DNA of 64,000 bases from Oegoconia quadripuncta (taxonomy: Eukaryota > Arthropoda > Insecta > Lepidoptera > Autostichidae): positions 6,357,731 to 6,421,730 of the forward strand of contig OX438758.1 of the NCBI GenBank assembly GCA_949316235.1, given 5' to 3'. Shown here in pieces: positions 10,225 through 21,134 of the stretch (the stretch's first letter is position 1; the number at the start of each line of letters is the position of its first letter). The notes beneath the pieces were generated by a model. It saw only the letters and a list, made by a program, of their open reading frames with translations. It was not told the origin of the DNA and made no database searches. The position numbers and the translations under genes are program-made.

Positions 10225-10619
10225 TAATAATTTTATACACAATGCATATTTCTGTAACAATTTTGTGTACAATAAAGATATTAAGATTAAGATATTTTTC
10301 ACGAGTACATCTTCATTGTTAGATGATTTTTTTTTTAAATATTACATTACCTATTATGTTCCATAAAAAATGTTTGCTGTGTCATACAAAACAAAAATAT
10401 CGTAAACTATTCACTACTTTAAATTACACTGCTAATTTTTACAATTAAATGTTCAGATATACCACATTTATTTAATATTATATAGGTATTTCTTTTATTA
10501 TATTTAAAGTATTATTATTATAGTCTATTGATTTTAATATAATTGTTTTTTTCTTTTTCCGCGTATACATACGCGTTACATACGTGCATACATACATATA
10601 TCGAACCTGTTTTGTTTCA
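9616..10619. other. Unassigned stretch
   Basis: Holds a (TA)n tract at about 10188-10213 and three spaced ACAAAGTT-like words at 9838-9885. Several 60-70 codon frames on both strands look random. No gene seen. Confidence 0.5.
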
Positions 10620-10745
10620 CATTCGCAGGGTCTTACTGGAAGAAATCTCTTTTTAGAGATAAGCTATGAGCTCTTTTAAATCCTTTAACTAGTAACTGTT
10701 TCTCTTTTTATGTGTACTCGGGTGCAATAAATTATATAATAACAT
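10620..10745 (+). mobile_element. LINE 3' terminus with conserved hairpin
   Basis: TTACTGGAAGAAATCTCTTT then AGAGATAAGCTATGAG, then TGTGTACTCGGGTGCAATAA. Closest to the minus-strand copy at 1.9 kb. No coding part kept. Confidence 0.65.
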
Positions 10746-11162
10746 TAATACTCATTTCAATTAATCCTTAAAATATAAAGTTGCTTGCAATAAGATCCAT
10801 TTATGCTTATATATCAGTTTTGCATTTAACTTATACTGACATGACAGTATCACCATTGTGTATCAACATCCAGACAACCTCTCTATTAATTAATAAGTTC
10901 TCACCGATAAACTGTATTAATAATGAACACAAAAAGGAGAGAAGTGTGAACGGGTCTCAAACTAGCCGACAAGGTTCATGTAAAACAGACATAAAAAAAT
11001 CCAAAGTGAAATAAAAAGATACAGTTCCAGTAGTCAAGCCGGTGAGCGTTATGGAACCCCTACTATTGTATCTCATATGACGCTAAAGAATTTTAAAGAT
11101 CTTCATCTTAACTGAATAAAGTCACTTATAATTCTATATACAACTTTGGAAAGTTATTTAAT
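10746..11162. other. Unassigned stretch
   Basis: A 77-codon plus frame (10781-11014) has no recognisable similarity. No repeats shared with other regions. Confidence 0.45.
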
Positions 11163-11398
11163 TGGTGGTAAGGGAGTTTAAATGTCCGCCTGGCTAACTA
11201 CCACCATCTTAATTAAGTGTGCCGCCAAAACAGCAATGTTAATAGTACGGTTGTGTTCCAGTTGTCAGAGATTAGTCCCCCAAATAACACGGGGTTTCCG
11301 AGTCAGAACGCTTCAACCTTCGGCCTCTTCTTCACTAACATCAGGTGTGATTGAGGTCAAGTGCTAAACCGTTGTGCACAATAAAAAATAAAAAATAG
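11163..11398 (+). repeat. SINE1, 5'-truncated
   Basis: Starts in the body (GGTGGTAAGGGAGTTTAAAT) and runs to the tail and an A-rich end. The tRNA-like head is missing, so it could not be transcribed from its own promoter. Confidence 0.85.
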
Positions 11399-11737
11399 TG
11401 TGCTGACGCCATCAATGAACAAATAAGTTGTATTTTTTCTTTTGATAGGTGTTTTTAATAAGTGGCACCAACACAAATACCGAAAGCTGTGATCACTGAC
11501 AAAACAACCTCAAAACTATAAAATTCAAATACCTCTCGGATCTTTGCCCCTCCCTATGGGGAGGGGAGATAATAATAGAGTTACATAGGGCAGGCCTTAG
11601 GCAGGATTATCAGTGGCACCTATTCAAGCTAAAAAGTTTGATAATCTACAGCTTCCAGCTGTCACAATAGGAGCAATATCCACCAAAAGGCAGATTCAGA
11701 CACAAATATCCTTATGATAAAACCACTACGTTTTCTT
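11399..11737. other. Unassigned stretch with a G/C hairpin
   Basis: CCCCTCCC, loop TATG, GGGAGGGG at 11547-11566 is a perfect 8-bp GC hairpin in otherwise AT-rich DNA. Nothing else recognised. Confidence 0.5.
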
Positions 11738-12000
11738 AAATTATCATCATCAGGCGCGTACAGATCCCACTGCAGGGATATAGACATTCCCTCGTATAAT
11801 GGGGGAGTATGGGCCATAGTCCGCTACGATGGCCCAATGTGGGTTGAGGACTTCACCTGCCTTAGAATTTTTATTTCTCAGGCATGCAGGTTTCCTCACG
11901 ATGTTTTCCTTCACCGTTTAAGAACAGTCGGATAAATGCACATAAGTAATTAAATTTAATTTAAAAACTTATTGGTACATGGCCCGCTCTTTATCTTTTT
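11738..12000 (-). repeat. SINE4, head missing
   Basis: Minus strand tail (TGATGATAATT) at the left; body with CTATGGCCCATACTCCCCCA and GTGAAGGAAAACATCGTGAG. The tRNA-like part at the right end (seen at 32.7 kb) is absent. Confidence 0.75.
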
Positions 12001-12332
12001 CAAATAATTGGAATAATATATGAATGAAATTCAATGGAATTATTTTTTTCAGCTAGCTACACAAACATCTTATGGTGTCATTCAAAAATTATACAACTCG
12101 CATTAAACACGAGGTAGTAGATGCATGGTAGGGACTTCGATGACAAGCAGCGTACATGCAAACGACACGGCACGCGCGTGATTATTTTTCTAATCGCAAG
12201 TGGAAGCGATCCTTTACAACACATGACCAAATCAAGTACCAAGATCGTTTGTGTACAATATGTAGCTAGGGCATTATTCAATACGCAATCATTTACAAGA
12301 TATATCACCAATCTAATTAATATTCGATTACC
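12001..12332. other. Unassigned stretch
   Basis: The 125-codon frame at 12121-12498 overlaps this region, but its right part reads through a SINE3 fragment and its left part has no known similarity; I do not treat it as a gene. Confidence 0.45.
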
Positions 12333-12436
12333 GTTAGAAACACTGTCTTATACCAAAAGGTCGCGAGTTCGAATCCCGCTAGGGGCATATGTTTATGTGA
12401 TGATTACGGACATGTGTACCAGAGTTCTGGGCGTAC
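12333..12436 (+). repeat. SINE3, 5' fragment
   Basis: AAAAGGTCGCGAGTTCGAAT then CCCGCTAGGGGCATATG and ATGATTACGGACATGTGTAC. The first part of the head and all of the 3' half are missing. Confidence 0.8.
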
Positions 12437-12771
12437 GTGATCCTGGAATACACAAAGTGGAATACAGCTATTTTAATAATGTTAAAAAAGTGTGCTGATA
12501 CTGAAGTGGAAAATTAGTATATTTTAAGTGAGCATTCTGGCGTCACGTGTTGCTGGTGACCTCATTCTCATACGCAGAGACTGCTTTACCTGTGATTATG
12601 ATTTATATCCCAAAAAACTGTGCATAAATAGTGCCACCGAAATATACAAGTCCCATGAACAGGTCTTCAAAAACAACTAAATATTAGATGTCTTTGTGAA
12701 AAGGGACTGCCCCTGCAGATGACGAACTTGTCTTGTCGCCGGAGATATCGGCCAACATCTAACAATCAAGG
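12437..12771. other. Unassigned stretch
   Basis: No feature recognised. Confidence 0.45.
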
Positions 12772-13064
12772 TTTTTTTTATGCACAACGGCTTAGCACTT
12801 GACTCCAATCACACCTGATGTTAAGTTCAGATGACCCGGAAACCCCATCTTATTTGAGGGACTGCCTACCTTATCTCTGACAACTGGTACACAACAATTC
12901 TATTAACATTGCTCCTTGACTTAGATAAGATGGTGGTAGCTAGCCAGGCGGACATTTAAAATGCCCAACCACCAACCAAAACGAGCACTAAACATGTACA
13001 TGAGATCGAACCCGCGACCTCCGATTTGTAAACTCTATCTTGTTTACATTGAGCCAAGGAGGTG
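12772..13064 (-). repeat. SINE1 with small deletions
   Basis: Tail TTTTTTTATGCACAACGGC at left, head TTGAGCCAAGGAGGTG at right. About 20 bases around the usual AGGTCGAAGGTGGAAGCG are missing, as is part of the TGCCGCCAAGC segment. Confidence 0.88.
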
Positions 13065-13310
13065 CCGTCTTTCAGTGTTTGCTTATTTTAAACATCGTCT
13101 GCGTTCCGCTAGATAGCTACACAGTACTCTACAGATGAATCGTAAGCTACTTAGCCGGTCACGCTCTGATTGGCTTCCTAGTCGACCGGTGGATTATTGT
13201 CGGACATTTGATTCACTTTCAACCAATTTGTTACAGATGTAAGTTGATTCATGAGTTTTATTTTGTTAACGTCATCATTTCTACCATTAATTTTCCACAC
13301 ACACACAAAT
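13065..13310. other. Unassigned stretch
   Basis: Short spacer between SINE1 and MITE1; no feature recognised. Contains a short CA run next to the MITE1 boundary. Confidence 0.4.
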
Positions 13311-13734
13311 ATTAGGTCCTTACCTATGAAATTGGCGTTTTGTAGAAGAATTTCATTAAGACTGTTTTTTTTTTTCTCCATACAAACATTTTTGATTTTT
13401 CTTTGGGAACGGCAAATCCAAATTTAGCTAAACTTTGTGTTTATTATCGGATAACATTAAATTAAGTATAGGCAGCGTAAATTTTTAAAAGTAACCGCTT
13501 TATAAAAGTTTCAGCGAATCTAAGAAATGATTATGGGAAGCACATGAAAAGAGCTCTGGTCACATTTTTTTTATTATGTGATTTAGCCCAGAAATTAAAA
13601 AATATTTCATGTGAAACCTTGAAATGATATTCCATTTTCCAAATAAAAAACAAACTTGGATATAGCTTCCAAAATCGCAGGAATTGGTACATATGATTAA
13701 CGAAGAAAAAAATCTCCAATTTCATAGGTAAAGT
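13311..13734 (-). mobile_element. MITE1, copy 2
   Basis: Reverse orientation to the copies at 5.8 and 54.8 kb and similar over the full length. Terminal repeats TTACCTATGAAATTGGCGTT (left) and the complement of TTACCTATGAAATTGGAGAT (right). It is intact, with no nested insertion. Confidence 0.88.
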
Positions 13735-13987
13735 AAGCTACATACCTCGTAGAGATTTAGGTAGGTTTGGGTGCAAGCAATAAGAATGCATCTTAAGTTA
13801 CTTAAGCGGACTAAACGTCTCGCCTTTTCGTATATAATAATTAGTGAGTGTTGTATGTTTGCATATAAAACAATTGGTAAATTATGATGGCACGGAACTA
13901 TCAATTATTTTCTTCTATCTTTTTGTATGACTGGAAAATTAACAAAGCGTGGGATCCAATTTAGCCGGCTTCCTGGCGAAGGAAAGC

Positions 13988-14318
13988 CTTTTTTTTATGC
14001 TCAACGGGTTTGCACTTGACCTCAATCACACCTGATATTAAGTGAAGATGAGGCCGAAGGTGGAAGCGTACTGACCCGGAAACCCAAATATTTTGGAGAA
14101 CTGGCTATCTTATCTCTGACAACCGGATCACAACAATGCTATTAACATTGCTGTTTGGCGGCAGATTTAGATAAGATGGTGGTAGCTAGCCAGGCGGACA
14201 TTTAAAATGTCCTACCACCAACCAAACTGAGTACTATACATGTACCCCGCTGGAGATCGAACCCGCGACCTCCGATTTGTAAACCCGATGTTGTTTACAT
14301 TGAGCCACGGAGGTGGTT
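13988..14318 (-). repeat. SINE1, full length
   Basis: Good match throughout: tail TTTATGCTCAACGGGTTTGC, head TTGAGCCACGGAGGTGG. Box B intact on the minus strand. Confidence 0.92.
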
Positions 14319-15308
14319 AAAGCCAACTACAGATATAGATTTACGTGGTAGTACGGAATACAGTTTGACCCTAGTTCCCATCGAACTAGTACACTATAAT
14401 GGAGCGACTGGTCTAAGCTAAAAAATAACTCACTCAACAATAACGGGTTAGTCCCATCTTAGCTCCGTATGTCTCTACCAACTCACCTTACCGGTAAATG
14501 TGACCATTAAAATAATTAAAAAAAAAACGTGAGAAAAATGGTTTGTTTATCAACAAGTTCTGGATCTCGACAAGAGGTTACTCTACATCTTTTTTAGGTG
14601 GAGACAAACCAGCCACCTTAATACTACTTAGAGTTTAATATTAAAAAGAATCCTGTATCGAAAAACTAAGATTCCCAAAAAGACAATCCACGGTAAATAA
14701 TCCCATGGAAAGCGATGGCCACATGAGAGAGTCTAATGTCCAGCAGTGGAGTTTTATATGCTGTTAATTTTTGTTTTGGCTGACAAAGCGAGATACCGGC
14801 CCAGTTCATGACAATGGAGTTGACTTGTTCTGGAGTAGTGCTTGCGCCTACAAAAATATAGAAGCGTAGCTTGGAATGCCTACACTTTAAAAGCTTAAAC
14901 AGAAATTTATTTAACTTAATATCATTCGACCAATAGGTTATGCTTTAGGAGGCTTTAAAGAAGCTGATCAGCGGGCCAATGAGAATCAAAATCTTTGGCG
15001 TTCTTCTCCAGTCCTGTGGACTTAGTGAATCTAGTGCCCTGGGTCTACGAGGAGGGAAACTCCCCATTTATTTGATTTTACAATAATTTTTGATTTACAA
15101 AAATTTGATATCACAAGATATCATCATGTCAGTCATAGGACGTCAATTGCTGAATATGTTCAGCTGTCCCATAGGTCTCCTTCATACATTTCCAGAGTGG
15201 CCGGTGGAAGTGGCTTACATCCAGCAATTTCCCATGATCTTATTAGAACGTTTGGTCCATACGCTTACGGGTGCATGATATCAATTCCAGAACCTTAATA
15301 CCTCAACG
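14319..15308. other. Unassigned stretch, possible LINE trace
   Basis: GTCCAGCAGTGGAGTTTTAT near 14737-14757 resembles the GTCCAGCAGTGGGAC words that end some lepidopteran LINE ORFs (known from the family, not proved here). No continuous reading frame supports it. A 62-codon plus frame at 15090-15278 is unrecognised. Confidence 0.35.
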
Positions 15309-15386
15309 ACCTTCCACCTTCGATCTTCACTTAACATCAGGTGTGATTGAGGTCAAGTACGAACCCGTGGTGAATAAAAAAAAACG
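15309..15386 (+). repeat. SINE1, 3' tail fragment
   Basis: CCTTCCACCTTCGATCTTCA through CCCGTGGTGAAT plus A-run. Severe 5' truncation. Confidence 0.8.
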
Positions 15387-15497
15387 AACTTAAGTTGTTC
15401 GAATTATGTACCCTGCCCACTGGTACTTCGATGCCTCAAGTCACCCCTATCAACACACATTGATTAATGACATTCGTCTTTAGACACTGATACAAAG

Positions 15498-15610
15498 ATA
15501 TTCATCATCAGCCCGTAAATATCCCACTGTAGGGATATAGACCTTCCCTCGTATAATGAGAGTATGGGCCGTAGTCCACCACGCTGGCCCAATGCGGGTT
15601 GGGGACTTAT
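15498..15610 (-). repeat. SINE4, 3' part
   Basis: ATCATCAGCCCGTAAATATC then ACCACGCTGGCCCAATGCGG; stops after GGGTTGGGGACTTA. 5'-truncated. Confidence 0.75.
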
Positions 15611-15740
15611 ATAGTAAGGTCAAATTGGAGACAACTTATAATATAATATATTATATATAAGCTACAGCATCGTATAGATGCTGCTAGTATGTTAGTTATG
15701 AACATTATGAATATATAAAATAAATAAAAAAATAAAGTAA

Positions 15741-15946
15741 GTAATCATCTATTCCCAAACTAAGCAAAACTTGTACTATGGATACTAGATAACGGATAAA
15801 CATACATAAATATTTATGTAAACATCGTTTGACTCGGGAATAAAATGTTCGTATTCATCACACAAACCTTTACCTCTCGCGGGATTCGAACCCGCAACCC
15901 TTGGTTTCGCTGACAGGGTCACTATCCACTACACCAATCGGTCATC
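15741..15946 (-). repeat. SINE2
   Basis: Typical body and head; the 3'-most bases of the tail (the CGGACACTTACACC region) are missing, replaced by AATAAAGTAAG. Confidence 0.88.
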
Positions 15947-16427
15947 AATTATTCATGACCATTACCGACTCATACATCACCTTATTAGTAAATGAACCAA
16001 TTACTTTTTTGTTTCATCTGAAACCGTTCCGATATAACAATATTCATTCGCATGGGTAGACAAGCGTATCTATTCACCACAAATGGTATCAAAGCAATTA
16101 ACAAAGGAAACAACACAACCCTCATTATAATAGCCGCAGTTAAGCAAAAAGTGTACATAGCAATTTTCCAATGAAAGATCAACGAAAGCAAAGAGAAGAT
16201 TAACAAGAGAAATTATTTTATGTATGGGTTCCGTTGATATTGATTTAAAAATTAATTTTCAATAAATCGGCCCTTAATTATTGACACTAGCTAAGTAATT
16301 GTTTTTAGAAATAATACCAACACATTACGCATTTGTATGAGCAGGAACCCATAAACGTATCTCGAACGATTTCATCAAAAATAGCACAGTAATGAAGAAT
16401 ATAAACTTAATTGGTCCCTTTTTCAAT
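15947..16427. other. Unassigned stretch
   Basis: A minus-strand 73-codon frame (15985-16206) has hydrophobic stretches but no recognisable homology. AT-rich. Confidence 0.4.
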
Positions 16428-16662
16428 AAGGTTCCTATTGTTATACAAAATCTTCCTTTCAATAAATTTAAAGATACTATAAAACAGAAACTTATTAAGA
16501 AAGCATATTAAAAAATATCAGATTATTTAGATGATAAACATTCATGGACATAACCAGGCTATTTCACAATTAATAATGAAATATTATAATATAAAAAAAT
16601 AATTAATAATTTTGTAATATAAAAACTTTTTCTTTAAGAGCAACCTCTCGAGTTTCTTGCGT
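16428..16662 (-). repeat. REP1
   Basis: Contains AATCTTCCTTTCAATAAATT, GATGATAAACATTCATGGAC and GCAACCTCTCGAGTTTCTTG, which also occur at 31.8, 34.9 and 43.0 kb. Truncated after TTTCTTGCGTG, where REP2 begins. Confidence 0.75.
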
Positions 16663-16862
16663 GTTTTGCGTATTTCTCTTTACCCGACTGCCCAAGAAAG
16701 GAGGGTAATGGTTTTCGAGTGTATGTATGTCCGTTCCTTTGGCGCATCCTGTAGCCTAAACGACTTGACCGATTTCGAAGTGCATGGTGTTGTTAGATTC
16801 GTCTTGATACCTGGTGTGTCATTGGGTACATTTTAAGGTAAAAAATCCAACATGGCGTTCGC
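16663..16862 (+). repeat. REP2
   Basis: CCCGACTGCCCAAGAAAGGA, then GGTTTTCGAGTGTATGTATG, GCCTAAACGACTTGACCGAT, and AAAATCCAACATGGCG at the end. The same order of words is seen (reverse) at 42.2 kb. Confidence 0.75.
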
Positions 16863-17197
16863 AAAATACAAAATATGTTGTCGCATTGTTTGGTTTTTAA
16901 ATACTTAAATAATTATTCGATCGATTCCGGCTATAAAAATATATATGGTTACATATTTTTCTTCAATTATTTATCTAATAAACACCCTACAAGCAGAAAC
17001 AGTCCTGGCACCAATCCTTTATTTTGCTTTATTTTTTCAAGCCATATTGATTACAAAATGGTCTAATCGGCTTTTTGGTATACAAAATATAGCCTTGTAT
17101 AAGTTGTGCTAGCCCTGCAGAAAGACTCTACAACAAACCAAATGTAGGACAAGAAAAATCAAGAAGAATCCATTTAATAATATTTTTGTTTATAATA
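16863..17197. other. Unassigned stretch
   Basis: No feature recognised beyond AT-richness. Confidence 0.4.
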
Positions 17198-17438
17198 AAT
17201 AAATATCCTTAGACATACACACAGCGCCATCTAGTTCCACAGTAAGCAACTAGTAAGTTGTTATACTACATAAATACATTTTTTTTTGTAATTATATACT
17301 TATTATAAATAAAACATCCATAACTCGGGAACACATGTCCGTATTCATCACACAAACATTATGCCCCTAGCCGGATTCGAACCCACAACCTTTTGGTATA
17401 GTGGTCAGAGTTGCTAACCACTACACCAAACAGCTCGT
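17198..17438 (-). repeat. SINE3, full length
   Basis: Tail CATACACACAGCGCCATCTA at left, head ACCACTACACCAAACAGCTC at right. The usual CTTGTGTTGTGG..CAGATGG segment is shortened. Confidence 0.9.
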
Positions 17439-18182
17439 AAAATATTGTTTCTAAATTATTCTATTTTACCTTAGTTACTAAAATATAATACTTCGAGCAA
17501 TTACCTTTACAAAACTTTTATCTCGAGCTCAAAAATATTGAATTTTCTGACGCATCTACACCGCTTGTCTACAAGACAGTTCAACGGCAGCATTATTGCT
17601 TTTATTTTTACGACTTCAATCTTATTGTTCAAATCGTTATTGTTATACAGTTTTTTGATTCACACACATTCGGTTTAGTGAGTGTGACTAATTCAGTGAC
17701 TAATTCGCGCACACTATGTGTATACGTTTTGCATATTTCGTCGCTTCGTCTGTATGGTTTTCGACAACTAGAATTAGATACATTAAGTTGGGTATTATAA
17801 TGTTTTCTTAAATAAAAACTAAAACTCAAATAGTCTTTATTTCGTAAAACAGTTACATCAGAAATTGTCCATTAACCTAGAATTAGCAAGAAATTCAAGA
17901 AACTAAGTTAAATATTATTTTTTTTTTAATCATTTTTTTATTCATGTCATAATGCCTTATCATTATAAATAGTCTGAAATTTTATAATAGTTGTTAGCAA
18001 AGAGATAGAAAAATTTAAAATGCCGAGAGGAATCTTTTTTTTTTTTTTTATTTTTTTTTATGGTTAACTGGTTAATCTTATTATCAGATATAAAAGCCTC
18101 ACAAAAAATAAATCTGAAAATAAGTCAAGTTCGATAGGATAGAAGTTCATAATAGTCGCTTCGTCAATAAACGGAGTGAGAT
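17439..18182. other. Unassigned stretch
   Basis: Poly-T at about 18038-18050. No gene or shared repeat recognised. A 66-codon minus frame near 17629-17829 looks random. Confidence 0.45.
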
Positions 18183-18390
18183 AGCCGGATGGTGTAGTGG
18201 ATAATGACCATGTCAGCGAAACCAACGGTTACGGATTCGAAACCCGTGAGGGGTAAATGTTTGTGTGATGATACGAACATTTATGTCCGAGTCATGGACA
18301 TTTATATAAATATTTATCTATGTTTATCCGTTATCTAGTATCCATATACAAGCTATGTTTAGTTTGGAGCTACAATGGATGATTGGTGTA
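18183..18390 (+). repeat. SINE2
   Basis: Head CCGGATGGTGTAGTGGATAA, box B GGATTCGAAACCCG (one inserted A), tail GGATGATTGGTGTA. LINE-b follows directly. Confidence 0.88.
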
Positions 18391-18690
18391 TTTATTTATT
18401 TATAGACGTGGAAACTCGCAGCCGATCATCGCACTTTTTATTTGCGCACTTGGCTGACACACTGCCTTGTGTCTAGATATACATTGATCATTCATCATAC
18501 GAACAGCCAAGGCATGGAATTCCCTTCCGGCGTCAGTCTTTCCTGAATCCTACAACCTTGGGATCTTCAAGAGCAGAGTGAATAGGCATTTACTGAGATC
18601 GCGTGCTTCATCTTCGACCACATCATCACTTTCCATCAAGTGAGATTGTGGTACAACGCGACAAAAATGGTGATGACACTTACGTAAAGA
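18391..18690 (+). pseudogene. LINE-b ORF2 C-terminal fragment
   Basis: In-frame segment 18500-18643 reads RTAKAWNSLPASVFPESYNL, then GIFKSRVNRHLLRSR and a stop after SSLSIK. The pattern WNxLPxxVFPxxYNLxxFKxR is the usual end of Jockey/CR1-group LINE polyproteins. Upstream bases 18415-18499 continue the similarity but contain a stop in this frame. No poly-A is seen at its 3' end; other SINE pieces follow. Confidence 0.75.
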
Positions 18691-18756
18691 CTAACCGCCG
18701 GAAAGGTTTCCACCTGACCCCGGTGGCCGAATCCGCAACCTCCGTATTGAAAACCT

Positions 18757-18808
18757 TATGTTTTTTTATGCACAACAGGTTGAAATCAAATCAAAAATGC
18801 TTTATTTG
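18757..18808. repeat. SINE1 tail scrap joined to the start of REP1
   Basis: TTTTTTTATGCACAACAGGT (SINE1 tail, minus orientation) runs straight into AAATCAAAAATGCTTTATTT, the first bases of REP1. The rest of REP1 resumes at 19147, so REP1 is interrupted by what lies between. Confidence 0.65.
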
Positions 18809-18809
18809 G

Positions 18810-19030
18810 CGACCGATTGGTGTAGTGGATAGTGACCCTGTCAGCGAATCCAACGGTTGCGGGTTCGAATCCCGTGAGGAGTGAATGTTTGTGTGATGAA
18901 TATTTATTTATTCCCGAGTCATGGATGTTTATATAAATATTTATGTATGTTTATCCGTTATCTAGCATCCATAGCAAAAGCTTTGCTTAGTTTGGGACTA
19001 AATGATTGGTGTAAGTATCCGAAATATTTA
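18810..19030 (+). repeat. SINE2, full length
   Basis: Very regular copy: GACCGATTGGTGTAGTGGAT, box B GGTTCGAATCCCG, tail GATTGGTGTAAGTATCCGAA. Followed by an AATAAT-rich stretch. The 93- and 74-codon frames here are accidental. Confidence 0.92.
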
Positions 19031-19146
19031 TTATTTATTATTATTAATAATAATATAATAATAATAAAATGTATCTTTATTTGTTCTTCACAAACTCACG
19101 CTTAGAGAAATGTACAGGATAAAAGTGTTTCTTAAGTCAGTCATTA

Positions 19147-19362
19147 TTATTTGGTAGGTACATAGGGTATACTTAAAATAGTCAGATTTTACATTTTTAA
19201 AGCTACTGCTTGTACAAAAGGCAATTTTGCCCTGAGAAGAACAAGCAAGAAACTCGAGAGGTTGCTCTTAAAAAAAAAAGGTTTTTATATTACAAAATTA
19301 TTAATTATTATTTTATATTATAATATTTGATTATTAATTGTGAAATAGCCTGGTCATGCGAA
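19147..19362 (+). repeat. REP1, continuation
   Basis: TTTGGTAGGTACATAGGGTA, then AAGAACAAGCAAGAAACTCG and ATTGTGAAATAGCCTGGTCA. Continues the copy begun at 18783. Confidence 0.75.
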
Positions 19363-19436
19363 TTGGTACTTGACTTCAATCACACCTGATGTTAAGTGTA
19401 GATGTTATTCAAATTCAACCACAGAGGCGGTTTAAA
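19363..19436 (-). repeat. SINE1 with large internal deletion
   Basis: The tail part (CTTCAATCACACCTGATGTT) is joined after AAGTGTAGATG to the extreme head (CCACAGAGGCGGTTT). Nearly all of the body and the box B are lost. Confidence 0.75.
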
Positions 19437-19952
19437 TGGTACCTACAATATACATGTTACACAAATTATGGCTTAATTCACGTCCCCTATTCACGAGTCG
19501 TTAGACCCTAATGTTGCCATATACCTCGGGGTGAATGACCCGACAAATTATGAGCAGTGCACGTCCATTGTTACACGGCTCACAATATAATGGATTTGGA
19601 ATGTTAAGTAATAATGATGTGTACTTTGCAATTGCTTAAATATTGTAACTGTAAATTTAATATTTCAATCAACCGGCCAAGTGAGTGTCGGGTCATACGC
19701 AGTGTGTGGAATAAGAGAGCTTTTTGTTGTTTGATAAATAATTTGCAATGGAAAGTAGGTACATTTTATGAGATTTTCAAATGTTACTCTAGCTTTTACT
19801 CTAAGTTAGCCCAACATATATTTGATATTGGTTTTGTTTGAAGGATTCTCTTTTAAAGTGCACTACGGACGGACAATCTAATACCTACTAATTACTGGAC
19901 GCTCAGTGTATTATTACAATCGTCTGATCTGTGCGGGTGAACAACACCGCCT
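19437..19952. other. Unassigned stretch
   Basis: A 75-codon frame (19614-19841) is unrecognised; no shared repeat found. Confidence 0.4.
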
Positions 19953-20488
19953 TTTAACCGCCTCCGTGGCTCAATGTAAACAATGCTATCGGATACTGCG
20001 AAGATACTGTACAAGATGGTGCAGACAGGCATAAACAGACGACAAGGCTGTCTATATCTTCTTGCTTCCGATAGATGAAGGCCCAGTATCAGCTGTAGGG
20101 AAACCATAAGAAGGCACAATGGAGTGACATAGTCAAATTGATTAAACTCCTTAAAAATGGAAAAAAAAATGTAAACAACATTGGGTTTACGATTCGGAGG
20201 TCACGGGTTCGATCCCCAGCGGGGTATATATTTAAGTACTCGGTTTGGTTGGTAGTAGGGCATTTTAAATGTCCGCCTGGCTGGCTACCACCATCTTATC
20301 TATATCTAGGCTGCCGCCAAGCAGCAATGTTAATGGCATTGTTGTGTTCCTGTTGTCAGAGATAAGATAGCCAGTCCCCCAAATGTGTTGGCGTTTCCGG
20401 GCCAGTACGCTTTTACCTTCGACCTCATCTTCACTTAACATCAGGTGTGATTAAAGTCAAGTGTGAAACCGTCGTGCATAAAAAAAAT
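19953..20488 (+). repeat. SINE1 interrupted by an A-tailed insertion
   Basis: Head at 19953-19983 (AACCGCCTCCGTGGCTCAAT) and the rest from 20167 (TGTAAACAACATTGGGTTTA) to the tail. The word AATGTAAACAA occurs on both sides of the insertion (19973-19983 and 20167-20177), as a target-site duplication would. Confidence 0.88.
19984..20166 (+). mobile_element. A-tailed retroposed insert of unknown origin
   Basis: About 183 bp ending in TTAAAAATGGAAAAAAA, bounded by an 11-base direct repeat inside SINE1. This is what LINE-type target-primed insertion of a polyadenylated RNA looks like. I do not recognise the inserted sequence: the plus-strand frames give short peptides with stops. It could be a LINE 3' end or a processed-transcript fragment. 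Confidence 0.65.
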
Positions 20489-20672
20489 CTGTCTTTTTGT
20501 AAGTTACATCTTTTCTCACGTAAGTGACATTGTCTTTAATGAGAATAAAGAATCTTTAAACGTATTCATTATCTTGTAAAGCCTATAGCTGTGATAGTTT
20601 TTCTTTCGTCTTCGTTAATATATCGGTTGAGTTTTTTTACCGTAAGGAAAAAATAGGGTAGGTATTAGGTAA

Positions 20673-21085
20673 GTTTTTTTTTATATGAGAGGGCGGCAAA
20701 CGAGCATGCGGGTCACCTGATGGAAAGCAGTCACCGCCGCCCATTGACACCCGCAACACCAAAAGGGTCACAGATGCGTTGCCGGCCTTTGAGGAAGGTG
20801 TAGGCTCGGTTCTTGAAGGTTCCAATGTCGTACTCGTTCGGGAATACCGCCGCAGGAAGTCCGTTCCACAGGGTGGTCGTACGTGGTAGGAAGTTTCGTG
20901 AGAAACGTAGTGGTAGACTTCCACTCGTCCAGGTGATGTGGATGGAATTTTAATTTTCGGCGAGAAGTGTGACAATTAAATTGAGCAGCGGGTATTAGCT
21001 CGAACAGTTCTTCAGAACACTCCCCATAAAATATGCGATAGAGGATGCAGAGGGACGCGACATCTCTTCGCAACGCCAAGGGATC
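20673..21085 (-). pseudogene. LINE-a ORF2 C-terminal fragment
   Basis: The minus strand reads [45 protein letters not shown], then after a frame change [20 protein letters not shown] and [18 protein letters not shown]. This is the longest LINE-a piece in the window and shows the segment deleted at 7.0 kb. It ends in an A-run on the minus strand (T-run 20670-20681). About two bases are lost after STT, breaking the frame. Confidence 0.85.
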
Positions 21086-21134
21086 CAGTCCAGAAAAGTG
21101 AAATAAAATGAAATAGAACCATAATCGAATTCAT

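Noticed and set aside
12121..12498. A 125-codon plus-strand gene.
   Set aside because: Its C-terminal part (RSRVRIPLGAYVYVM) is a SINE3 head in translation; similar peptides occur at every SINE3 in the window.
18810..18885. A tRNA gene (TTGGTGTAGTGG and GGTTCGAATCCC).
   Set aside because: It is the head of SINE2; eight copies with the same downstream body exist in the window.
20637..20975. A 112-codon minus-strand gene.
   Set aside because: Wrong-frame shadow of the LINE-a fragment; the same peptide appears at 7.1 kb and 50.9 kb.
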